NCBI GenBank assembly: GCA_007118765.1
Contig: SKQZ01000249.1
Location: 1 to 8,750, forward strand
Direction of reading: 5' to 3'
DNA: 8,750 nt
Source of the DNA: Candidatus Hydrogenedentota bacterium
GTDB lineage: Bacteria > Hydrogenedentota > Hydrogenedentia > Hydrogenedentales > CAITNO01
How positions within the stretch are numbered: position 1 is the stretch's first letter; every line of letters begins with the position of its first letter. Positions 1-4,970 of this stretch are shown here, one piece after another. Both the position numbers and the translations under genes were made by a program. The notes beneath the pieces were generated by a model. That model was not told the DNA's origin and did not search any database. It worked only from the letters and a program-made list of their open reading frames with translations.

Positions 1-272
1 AAATACAGCACAATGCAAACGCCCAGAAACACGGTGGTGGAAAACACGGCATTTAGCCCGCCGAGCGTACGCTCCTCCAACGCGCTGTGTTCCGCCAGCA
101 TGAGCAGTGTCATCACAAGCCACGCGATGCCCGCCGCCGCCGACAAGGCCAGCGGCGCAAGCACGGCCACCGAGAAAAAGACCTGAGTCCATACAAGCAA
201 GTTTAATGCAAGGGCCAATGCCACCAAGGCAGCTACGCCCGCAATGCGTTTCATTCGTTGCAGCGTCATCAT
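1..272 (-). CDS. GldG-like ABC transporter auxiliary membrane protein (N-terminal part only)
   Basis: Only the first 90 codons are visible; the gene continues past the left edge. The start ATG (270-272) overlaps the permease stop in an ATGA arrangement. A second ATG at 267-269 is better spaced from the GGAGGG at 274-279, so it may be the real start. Either way translation is probably coupled to the permease. The visible protein is almost all hydrophobic: a membrane segment at about residues 9-27, a second at about 32-57, a short polar stretch containing AEHSALEERTLGGLNAV, then the start of a third segment. This pattern matches GldG-family auxiliary proteins, which begin with two or three membrane helices and a polar linker before a large periplasmic domain. 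These proteins work with a GldA-type ATPase and GldF-type permease, which are the two genes just upstream. The diagnostic periplasmic domain is outside the window, so the family call rests on topology and context. The transported substrate is unknown. Confidence 0.6.
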   Translation of the reverse strand, partial: MMTLQRMKRIAGVAALVALALALNLLVWTQVFFSVAVLAPLALSAAAGIAWLVMTLLMLAEHSALEERTLGGLNAVFSTTVFLGVCIVLY

Positions 273-1099
273 GCCCTCCAGTTTCTACTTTCGAAAGCGC
301 GGAAGGTAAGGAAGAGGAAGAACGCGGTGAACAGCAGGTAATAGGCAATGTCGCGGGGCTGTACAATACCCAGCGCCATTTCGCTGGCGTGGGCATCCAC
401 GGCCAGCTCCACTGTAATACCGCGAACCAACGCGTAAATCCAGCCCACCACGGAGCGCAACATTTCCGGCCACCCCTCCGGCGTGGGATTGGCCGTGGGC
501 AACTGTTCACCCAGATTGCCCGCCACATAAAGCAACAGGCTGATGCCGAATGTGATGGTGCCGGACGTAATCTGGTTGCGCGTTACCGAAGAAATAAAAA
601 GTCCCAGACTGATGAATGCGGAACCCATTAACGCCACGGTCAACAAACCGAACACCAGTACCGCCGGTTCAAGTGTTGTTATCCGGGCAATCAATACCAG
701 ATGTACCGCGATTACCAACATCATGACAAACAGCATGCCCAGGGCAGCGAAATACTTGCCGAAGATAATGTCGCGGTCGCGCAGGGGCCATGTGAACAGC
801 AATTCCATGGTGCCGCGGTGCTTCTCCTCGGCGACCAGCCGCATGGTGATGAGTGGCGTCAAAAACATAATCAACATGCCGCAAAACACCAGATAGGGAC
901 TCAGCAGCGTTTCCGTAAAGTCCGGGGTCGAGGGAAAACCATACGCTGTGGGTTCCACGGACATTCGCGCATAGGTAAACAACGACACCGTAAACGCAAT
1001 GCCCGATATGGCGGCGAACATGCCCACCACCACATAACCGATGGGCGTCAGGAAATAACTCGAAAACTCGCGGCGGCACACCGCCATGATGTTGCCCAT
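269..1099 (-). CDS. ABC-2 type transporter permease, GldF/NosY-like
   Basis: A 276-residue integral membrane permease and the channel partner of the upstream ATPase, acting in the inner membrane. About six hydrophobic segments are visible, near residues 20-42, 66-86, 116-138, 145-170, 178-195 and 250-268. Between segments 2 and 3 lies the motif EEKHRGTMELLFTWPLRDRD (91-110). It matches the EE-x-GT-hELL-h-x-P-hxxxxhhhGK signature of ABC-2 permeases, and K115 falls at the expected lysine. The start ATG (1097-1099) shares one base with the ATPase stop (TGATG) and has a GGAGG at 1107-1111 spaced 7 nt away. An internal ATG at residue 5 is less well placed. The 3' end overlaps the next gene by 4 nt, so the three genes form a tightly coupled operon. 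GldF is the best family match; NosY-like permeases are close relatives. The substrate cannot be read from the sequence. Confidence 0.85.
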   Translation of the reverse strand: MGNIMAVCRREFSSYFLTPIGYVVVGMFAAISGIAFTVSLFTYARMSVEPTAYGFPSTPDFTETLLSPYLVFCGMLIMFLTPLITMRLVAEEKHRGTMELLFTWPLRDRDIIFGKYFAALGMLFVMMLVIAVHLVLIARITTLEPAVLVFGLLTVALMGSAFISLGLFISSVTRNQITSGTITFGISLLLYVAGNLGEQLPTANPTPEGWPEMLRSVVGWIYALVRGITVELAVDAHASEMALGIVQPRDIAYYLLFTAFFLFLTFRAFESRNWRA

Positions 1100-1836
1100 C
1101 AGACAGCCTCCTTTTCTGCTGCCAAGTCGGACGCCACGGCGTCCATGAAGGCCTGTTCAAGGGTTTTGCCACCGGCCGCCGTCAATTGTTCCATGGTGTC
1201 TTGCACCACAATGCGTCCGCGACTGATGATGATCACCCGGTCGCATACCATGCTGACCTCCGGCAATATATGGGTGCTTAACAACACCGTATGATCGCCG
1301 CCCAAGTCTTTGATCATGCGCCGGATATCCACTATCTGGCTGGGGTCGAGCCCCACCGTGGGCTCGTCAAGTATCAATACCGGAGGACTGCCCACCAGCG
1401 CCTGCGCAATGCCAACGCGCTGCCGATAGCCTTTGGACAACTGCCGGAGCATGCGTTCGCCCATGTTGCCCAAACCGCAGCGTTCCATCACCCGCGCCGC
1501 TTCATCGGAACGTTGCGCACGGGGCACCTTCTTGACGCGCGCCACATAGGACAGAAATCCGCGCACGGTCATTTCATCATAGAGCGGCACATTCTCAGGC
1601 AGATAGCCAATGCGCCGTTTTGCTTCCAGCGGATGTTCATGCACTTCATGGCCGTCAATGAAGGCTTCGCCCCGGCTGGCGGGGAAGAAGCCGGTAAGGA
1701 TGCGCATGGCCGTACTTTTCCCGGCGCCATTGGGCCCGAGGAATCCAACGATTTCGCCCGCGCCCACATGGAACGAGGCGTCCTCAAGTGCCACAATGGA
1801 CCCAAAATACTTTGTCAAACCCTTCGCTTCTATCAT
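1099..1836 (-). CDS. ABC transporter ATP-binding protein, GldA/CcmA-like
   Basis: A 245-residue cytoplasmic ATPase that powers the adjacent permease. All nucleotide-binding motifs are present: Walker A GPNGAGKST (34-42), signature LSKGYRQRVGIAQAL (133-147), Walker B VLILDEPTVGLDP (153-165) and the switch histidine in STHIL (187-191). The Q-loop position reads GYLPEN (77-82), with Glu instead of Gln, and the signature is LSKGY rather than LSGGQ. Both variants are typical of the GldA/multidrug-type export ATPases. I chose the ATG at 1834-1836 because translation from there begins MIEAKGLTKYFG, the normal start of this family, and an AGGAAAG Shine-Dalgarno sits just upstream. The reading frame stays open to 1878, but that would add an unusual 14-residue leader. 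The gene is first in the operon and its stop overlaps the permease start by one base. No convincing sigma70 promoter was seen upstream. Confidence 0.9.
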   Translation of the reverse strand: MIEAKGLTKYFGSIVALEDASFHVGAGEIVGFLGPNGAGKSTAMRILTGFFPASRGEAFIDGHEVHEHPLEAKRRIGYLPENVPLYDEMTVRGFLSYVARVKKVPRAQRSDEAARVMERCGLGNMGERMLRQLSKGYRQRVGIAQALVGSPPVLILDEPTVGLDPSQIVDIRRMIKDLGGDHTVLLSTHILPEVSMVCDRVIIISRGRIVVQDTMEQLTAAGGKTLEQAFMDAVASDLAAEKEAV

Positions 1837-2020
1837 GTGTGTCTTTCCTGAAGGCGGTACGCCGCCGCAACGCACCAACTACCTGCACCTGTCGCTACAC
1901 TGCCAAAAGAACGGCAAGCGCCGGCACCCTCTATTCATAACAAAATGTGGAGGTGCGATATCATCATGATCTGTTGACTACGCTAACGTTATACGCCCAC
2001 CCATTTTGGACAGCATTTTA

Positions 2021-2055
2021 ACACGAATTGCGTGTCTGTTCGTAAAAATTGCGTG
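2021..2055. promoter_or_regulatory. Candidate operator: AATTGCGTG direct repeat with overlapping palindrome
   Basis: The 9-mer AATTGCGTG occurs at 2026-2034 and again at 2047-2055, exactly 21 bp apart. That is about two helical turns and places both copies on the same face of the DNA. The first copy lies in the palindrome ACACG-aattg-CGTGT (2021-2035). The second lies next to a weaker inverted repeat TGCG-tgatt-CGCA (2050-2062). This is the layout of a paired transcription-factor site, but no regulator or function is known. Confidence 0.35.
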
Positions 2056-2136
2056 ATTCGCAGCAGCGCGGCAAGCATCACACCGCAAATAAAAATCGCG
2101 GAACGATACAGGGAACTCTGCAAGTCAACGTAAAGC

Positions 2137-2155
2137 AGTGTGACAACGTTACACT
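2137..2155. promoter_or_regulatory. Imperfect 19-bp palindrome, candidate operator
   Basis: AGTGTGAC-AAC-GTTACACT has 8-bp arms matching at 7 of 8 positions around a 3-bp centre. It lies about 90 bp before the start of the FKBP_N-like gene. The right arm contains TACACT, a passable -10-like hexamer, but no good -35 is spaced with it. It resembles a dimeric repressor site in size and symmetry only. Confidence 0.3.
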
Positions 2156-2242
2156 AACTTTGGCCTCTGACCGAACTCGGCCTAGGGAAAGGCGCGATCA
2201 TGTGATCATGCCAAATAACACAACGAAAAAGAGGAGAATCTG

Positions 2243-2689
2243 ATGAGAACATTTTGCGCATTATTGGCACCCGTAGCCGTATGCTGTGTCGTAATGGCTG
2301 GTATTGGTTTTGTCGCATTTGCCGATGAGGAAGGTGATGCAGCGGAGACAAACGCCAGTGAAGCGGTTATTGAAACGGAAAAAGACGAAATCAGCTATGC
2401 CATTGGCGTGCAGGTTGGCGGCTCCATTTTGCAGGGGGGCATTGATGTCGATTCGGAAGTGCTGGTACATGGCATTGTGGATGTGCTGGAACAAAATGAG
2501 CTTGCCATGTCCGACATGGACATGCAGCAGGCCATGATGGCATTGCAGCAGCGCATGCAGGAAGAGCATCAACAACGCCAACAGGAACAAATGGAACAGT
2601 TGACGCCGGAGCAACGCGAACAATTGCAGCAGCAGATGCAGCAACAGATGCAGCAGCAACAACAAATGCAGCAGCAACAGATACAGTAG
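2243..2689 (+). CDS. Exported FKBP_N-like domain protein with glutamine-rich C-terminal tail
   Basis: A 148-residue protein. Residues 1-27 form a signal peptide: Arg near the start, a hydrophobic core, and a likely cleavage after AFA. This predicts periplasmic or secreted location. Residues about 46-108 (containing KDEISYAIGVQVGGSI, GIDVDSEVLVHGIVDVL and MDMQQAMMALQQRMQ) resemble the N-terminal dimerisation domain of Mip/FkpA-type peptidyl-prolyl isomerases. In those proteins a catalytic FKBP domain follows. Here it is missing: residues 110-148 are a low-complexity tail with 24 Gln of 39, interrupted mainly by Met and Glu, and then the stop. No remnant of an FKBP catalytic domain is visible downstream, so this does not look like a recent frameshift. 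Isomerase activity is therefore not expected; dimerisation, chaperoning or adaptor roles are guesses. The start is supported by gaggag 6 nt upstream. The proline-rich protein gene follows on the same strand. Confidence 0.75.
   Translation: MRTFCALLAPVAVCCVVMAGIGFVAFADEEGDAAETNASEAVIETEKDEISYAIGVQVGGSILQGGIDVDSEVLVHGIVDVLEQNELAMSDMDMQQAMMALQQRMQEEHQQRQQEQMEQLTPEQREQLQQQMQQQMQQQQQMQQQQIQ
2570..2686 (+). repeat. CAA/CAG trinucleotide-rich tract encoding the Gln-rich tail
   Basis: Codons 110-148 of the FKBP_N-like gene are mostly CAA and CAG, with ATG interruptions. The last 20 residues contain 16 Gln. The mixture of CAA and CAG reduces, but does not remove, the chance of slippage. Any length change in multiples of three would stay in frame. 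Confidence 0.7.
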
Positions 2690-2707
2690 AGTAACGCTAT
2701 CCGAAGA

Positions 2708-2735
2708 ATCCGTGGCACAATGATTGTGTCCGGAT
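2708..2735 (+). other. Stem-loop after the FKBP_N-like gene
   Basis: ATCCG (2708-2712) pairs with CGGAT (2731-2735), and CACAA (2716-2720) pairs with TTGTG (2724-2728). They are separated by a small internal loop and close on a TGA triloop. It starts 19 nt after the stop codon. There is no U-tract, so it is not a classical terminator; it could protect or process the 3' end of the upstream message. Confidence 0.4.
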
Positions 2736-2737
2736 AT

Positions 2738-2760
2738 TGAGACGATAGGGTCGGGTCTCA
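2738..2760 (+). repeat. Inverted repeat TGAGAC-N11-GTCTCA
   Basis: Perfect 6-bp arms (2738-2743 and 2755-2760) flank an 11-nt spacer, immediately after the preceding stem-loop. It could form a weak RNA hairpin or be a protein-binding site. No U-tract follows. Confidence 0.3.
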
Positions 2761-2793
2761 GACGCCTCAAAGAGAAGAAGCAGCAGATACACC

Positions 2794-2818
2794 GGGCACG
2801 GGCGATAATGCCGTGTCC
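2794..2818 (+). promoter_or_regulatory. Leader hairpin ahead of the proline-rich protein gene
   Basis: GGGCACGG (2794-2801) pairs with CCGTGTCC (2811-2818) over 8 bp, including one G-U pair, around a 9-nt loop. It ends 27 nt before the start codon of the next gene, leaving the AGGAG ribosome site at 2835-2839 outside the stem. It could set mRNA stability or partial readthrough between the two genes. No terminator-type U-tract is present. Confidence 0.35.
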
Positions 2819-2845
2819 TGTGGCAACAGAAGAAAGGAGTTAGCC

Positions 2846-3181
2846 ATGAGACCGAAAACGTTACTGGTAGGACTGTTTGCCATTGGGTTTATGTGCTTTG
2901 GCGCAATAACCCATACGGCGTGCACCAATGATTGCGCTCCCGAGCCTGCGCAACCGCAATTGCCCCCGGTGGAAGCCCCACCGCCTGCGGAGGCGCCGCC
3001 CGCGCCCATGGATGATAGTCCTGCACCGCCTGCGGAGGCGCCGCCGCTGGATGATGCACCGCCTCCGCCGCCTCCTGTTGGCACACCGCCAATGGGCGAT
3101 GCGCCCGCACCGGATGCACAACCGCCTGCGGATGTGCCTCCCATGGAGGAAATGCCGCCGCCTGACCCGCCGGAGATGTAA
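2846..3181 (+). CDS. Small proline-rich exported protein, possible lipoprotein
   Basis: I do not recognise a family. The 111-residue product starts at the ATG 6 nt after AGGAG (2835-2839); an in-frame ATG at 2813 lacks such a site. Residues 1-25 look like a signal peptide: MRPK, then a hydrophobic core to about residue 21. Cys26 follows THTA and could be lipidated, but the -3 residue is His, which is unusual for a lipobox, so secretion by signal peptidase I is also possible. A second Cys is at 30 (CTNDC). From residue 31 to the end the chain is dominated by Pro, Ala, Glu, Asp and Met, with repeated PPAEAPP and PPADVPP units. It is acidic and certainly disordered or extended. Such tails can act as spacers across the periplasm or cell wall; that is inference. 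It follows the FKBP_N-like gene by 156 bp and may be co-transcribed with it. A strong terminator lies about 60 bp downstream. Confidence 0.7.
   Translation: MRPKTLLVGLFAIGFMCFGAITHTACTNDCAPEPAQPQLPPVEAPPPAEAPPAPMDDSPAPPAEAPPLDDAPPPPPPVGTPPMGDAPAPDAQPPADVPPMEEMPPPDPPEM
2981..3045 (+). repeat. In-frame 20-bp direct repeat in the proline-rich gene
   Basis: The 20-mer beginning ccgcctgcgg and ending aggcgccgcc occurs at 2981-3000 and again at 3026-3045. The offset of 45 bp is exactly 15 codons. Both copies encode PPAEAPP. A partial third copy at 3122-3131 encodes PPADVPP. This suggests the tail grew by internal duplication. Confidence 0.75.
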
Positions 3182-3242
3182 GTTGTCGGAAAAGCGGATG
3201 TTGCCAAGCGCATTGGTTACAAGAGAACATTATTAATTCAAC

Positions 3243-3284
3243 AAAGGCGCAGCGTCATACACAGGCGTTGCGCCTTTTTCTCTT
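3243..3284 (+). terminator. Rho-independent terminator for the plus-strand pair
   Basis: AAAGGCGCAGCG (3243-3254) pairs with CGTTGCGCCTTT (3266-3277) over 12 bp with one G-U pair, and the loop is 11 nt. A pyrimidine-rich run (ttctctt) follows to 3284. It sits between convergent genes: the proline-rich gene ends at 3181 and ruvB ends at 3284. The same hairpin may also stop minus-strand transcription of the ruvB operon, although its U-tract on that side is weaker. Confidence 0.85.
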
Positions 3285-4309
3285 CAAAACAATTGTTCGT
3301 GGCCGTTTTTGTCAGGGGGGATCTTGCCAAGATGACGGAATGCGTGTTGGGTGGCGACCCGTCCCTGGGGGGTGCGTTTTATGAAACCAATCTGAATTAG
3401 ATAAGGCTCATGCACTTCTTCCAGGGTCTGTTGCTCTTCGCCCACGGCGACCGCCAGGCTGGCCGCGCCGACCGGGCCGCCGCCAAACTTGTTAATCAGC
3501 ACGTCAAGAATCATGCGGTCCATATCATCCAGACCGAGATGGTCAATGCGCAGCAGTTGCAGCGCGGCATCGGCCACTTCATGCGTGATAACGCCGTCTC
3601 CCTTCACCTGGGCATAATCGCGCACCCGCCGCAGCAACCGGTTGGCAATGCGGGCGGTGCCGCGTGACCGGGCCGCTATCTCCAGCGCGCCGTCGGGTTG
3701 AATGGGCACGTCAAGGATGCGTGCGGATCGGTTGATGATACACTCCAATTCTTCGGGCGTATACAAATCGAAGCGGCATGTGTCGCCGAAGCGCGCCCGC
3801 AACGGCGGCGTCAACAGACCGGCCCGTGTGGTGGCGCCGATGAGTGTAAAGGGCTGCAAGGCAATTTTCATGGAACGGGCCGTAGGCCCTTTGCCAAGCA
3901 TGATATCCACTTCAAAGTCTTCCATGGCCGCGTACAACGTTTCTTCAACGGCATGATTGAGCCGGTGAATCTCGTCAATAAACAGCACATCAAAAGACTC
4001 AAGACTTGTTAAAATCGCGCTGAGATCGGCCTGACGCTCAATAACGGGACCGGCGCTTTGTTTGATGTCCACCCCCATCTCATTGGCAATAATCCGGGCC
4101 AACGTGGTTTTGCCCAATCCCGGAGGGCCGCTGAGCAGTAAATGATCGAGCGGCTCCTGGCGCTGTTTTGCCGCCTGCACCGCAATGCTCAGCTTCTCTT
4201 TAATGGGTTCTTGGCCGGGGAAGTCATCCATCCGTTGCGGACGAATCTGGTCATCAAATACCGCCTCTTCCGGCAAATGCTTTGGTGTAATCAACTCATC
4301 GCTTGCCAT
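3284..4309 (-). CDS. ruvB: Holliday junction branch migration helicase RuvB
   Basis: A 341-residue AAA+ ATPase that forms hexameric rings and, with RuvA, drives branch migration of Holliday junctions during recombination and replication repair. Visible motifs are Walker A GPPGLGKTT (61-69), Walker B VLFIDEIHRL (108-117), sensor region GATTRAGLL (158-166) and the arginine-finger region PLRARFG (169-175). The C-terminal winged-helix domain holds GGGPVGAASLA and the near-terminal GFIKRTPQGR. Length and order are normal for the family. I chose the ATG at 4307-4309 because AAAGG lies 6 nt upstream. An in-frame TTG at 4324 would add only 5 residues (LQRQA or MQRQA). The gene overlaps the end of ruvA by 14 nt, which indicates translational coupling, and it is the last gene of the operon. 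ruvC, often nearby in other bacteria, is not in this window. Confidence 0.97.
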   Translation of the reverse strand: MASDELITPKHLPEEAVFDDQIRPQRMDDFPGQEPIKEKLSIAVQAAKQRQEPLDHLLLSGPPGLGKTTLARIIANEMGVDIKQSAGPVIERQADLSAILTSLESFDVLFIDEIHRLNHAVEETLYAAMEDFEVDIMLGKGPTARSMKIALQPFTLIGATTRAGLLTPPLRARFGDTCRFDLYTPEELECIINRSARILDVPIQPDGALEIAARSRGTARIANRLLRRVRDYAQVKGDGVITHEVADAALQLLRIDHLGLDDMDRMILDVLINKFGGGPVGAASLAVAVGEEQQTLEEVHEPYLIQIGFIKRTPQGRVATQHAFRHLGKIPPDKNGHEQLF

Positions 4310-4916
4310 GGCTTGCCTTTGCAAGGGAGCGCAGCGCCGTGCGCGTCAATTCCTCGTCCGTTGCGTCTTCACCCAGTGTTTCCCGCGCATAAGAGGCGGC
4401 TTTCTTTGCTTCCGACGGGGTACATCCGAGACTGATCAGGGCTTCATAAACATCATCGCCTTCCACCGGCGCCGAAGCCGTGTCCGGCGCGCCAAGCAAT
4501 GCATTCAATTCCGGGTCCTGCCCCATGCGACTCTTCATTTCAAGAATGATGCGTTGAGCCAGTTTCTTGCCAATGCCCGGCGTGCGGGTTACGGCGGCCA
4601 CATCGTGTTCCTGAATGGCTTGGGCAAAGGAGGACACGCTTAATGTGGAGAGGATGCCCAATGCGGCTTTGGGGCCGACGCCGTTGATATCAAGGCATTC
4701 CATGAACAGCGCTTTTTCTTCCTCCGCCAAAAAGCCGTATATCTGGAAGGCGTCCTCCCGGATATGGCAATAGGTGAACAACAGTACCTCTTGATTTCTC
4801 ACCAGTTTCCGTTGCACCGAATCCGGCACATGCACATCGAAACCGACGCCGTTTACGTCGAGTGCTATGCGGTTAATCTGTATGGCGGCCACGGCGCCCC
4901 TAAGAAAGGCGAACAT
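4296..4916 (-). CDS. ruvA: Holliday junction branch migration complex subunit RuvA
   Basis: A 206-residue DNA-binding subunit that tetramerises on four-way junctions and loads RuvB. The N-terminal OB-fold begins MFAFLRGAV and includes NGVGFDVHVP (22-31). Two helix-hairpin-helix motifs follow: one around INGVGPKAALGIL (77-89), one around TPGIGKKLAQRIILEMK (112-128). The C-terminal RuvB-binding domain starts near residue 155 (DDVYEALISLGCTPSEAKKA). The start is not fully settled. The ATG at 4914-4916 aligns with the usual family start, but the AGGA is 11 nt away. A TTG at 4920-4922 is only 5 nt from AGGA and would add two residues. The ftsA homologue ends 53 bp upstream with no terminator, so ruvA is probably read from the same transcript. 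Confidence 0.96.
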   Translation of the reverse strand: MFAFLRGAVAAIQINRIALDVNGVGFDVHVPDSVQRKLVRNQEVLLFTYCHIREDAFQIYGFLAEEEKALFMECLDINGVGPKAALGILSTLSVSSFAQAIQEHDVAAVTRTPGIGKKLAQRIILEMKSRMGQDPELNALLGAPDTASAPVEGDDVYEALISLGCTPSEAKKAASYARETLGEDATDEELTRTALRSLAKASHGKR

Positions 4917-4945
4917 AAGCAATTACATCCTGTTTGGTATCATGT

Positions 4946-4970
4946 GACGTCCATGATAGATGATGGCGTC
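4946..4970 (-). other. Stem-loop at the ftsA-ruvA junction
   Basis: On the minus strand, GACGCCAT (4970-4963) pairs with ATGG-A-CGTC (4954-4946), with one bulged base and an 8-nt loop. The stem begins within the ftsA stop codon and ends 29 nt before the ruvA ATG. There is no U-tract. It may tune the relative expression of ftsA and ruvAB or act as a processing site. Confidence 0.35.

Larger units (their letters stand above)
1837..2242. other. Divergent intergenic region (406 bp) with operator-like repeats
   Basis: No credible gene is seen here. The region separates the minus-strand ABC operon from the plus-strand FKBP_N-like gene and should carry promoters for both. I found no hexamer pair good enough to call a sigma70 promoter in either direction. 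It does contain a 9-bp direct repeat (2026-2055), a 15-bp palindrome (2021-2035), a 19-bp imperfect palindrome (2137-2155), and two adjacent copies of GATCATG separated by one base (2196-2210). A further inverted copy of GATCATG lies at 1965-1971. The gaggag at 2231-2236 is the Shine-Dalgarno of the downstream gene, 6 nt before its ATG. Confidence 0.6.

Noticed and set aside
1837..1878. Longer N-terminus for the ABC ATPase
   Set aside because: The extra 14 residues do not resemble the family, and the internal ATG at 1836 has an AGGAAAG ribosome site and the normal family start.
1974..1996. TTGACT at 1974-1979 as a -35 box for a plus-strand promoter
   Set aside because: The only TATA-like hexamer nearby is about 9 bp downstream, too close for a sigma70 promoter.
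2738..2760. Inverted repeat as a terminator of the FKBP_N-like gene
   Set aside because: Short 6-bp arms, an 11-nt loop and no U-tract. It was kept only as an inverted repeat.
2261..2770. Leu/His-rich minus-strand open frame opposite the Gln-rich gene
   Set aside because: Runs of Leu arise from reading CAG/CAA repeats in antisense. The plus-strand frame has a signal peptide, an FKBP_N-like domain and a good ribosome site.
2981..3143. Repeats in the proline-rich gene as a possible CRISPR-like or intergenic repeat array
   Set aside because: Unit offset is a multiple of three, spacers are coding and not unique, and the copies degrade in a way that preserves Pro-rich peptide. It is internal coding duplication.
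2767..3213. Gly-rich minus-strand open frame opposite the proline-rich gene
   Set aside because: Gly/Ala/Ser runs mirror the Pro/Ala codons of the plus-strand gene, which has a ribosome site, a signal peptide and a downstream terminator.
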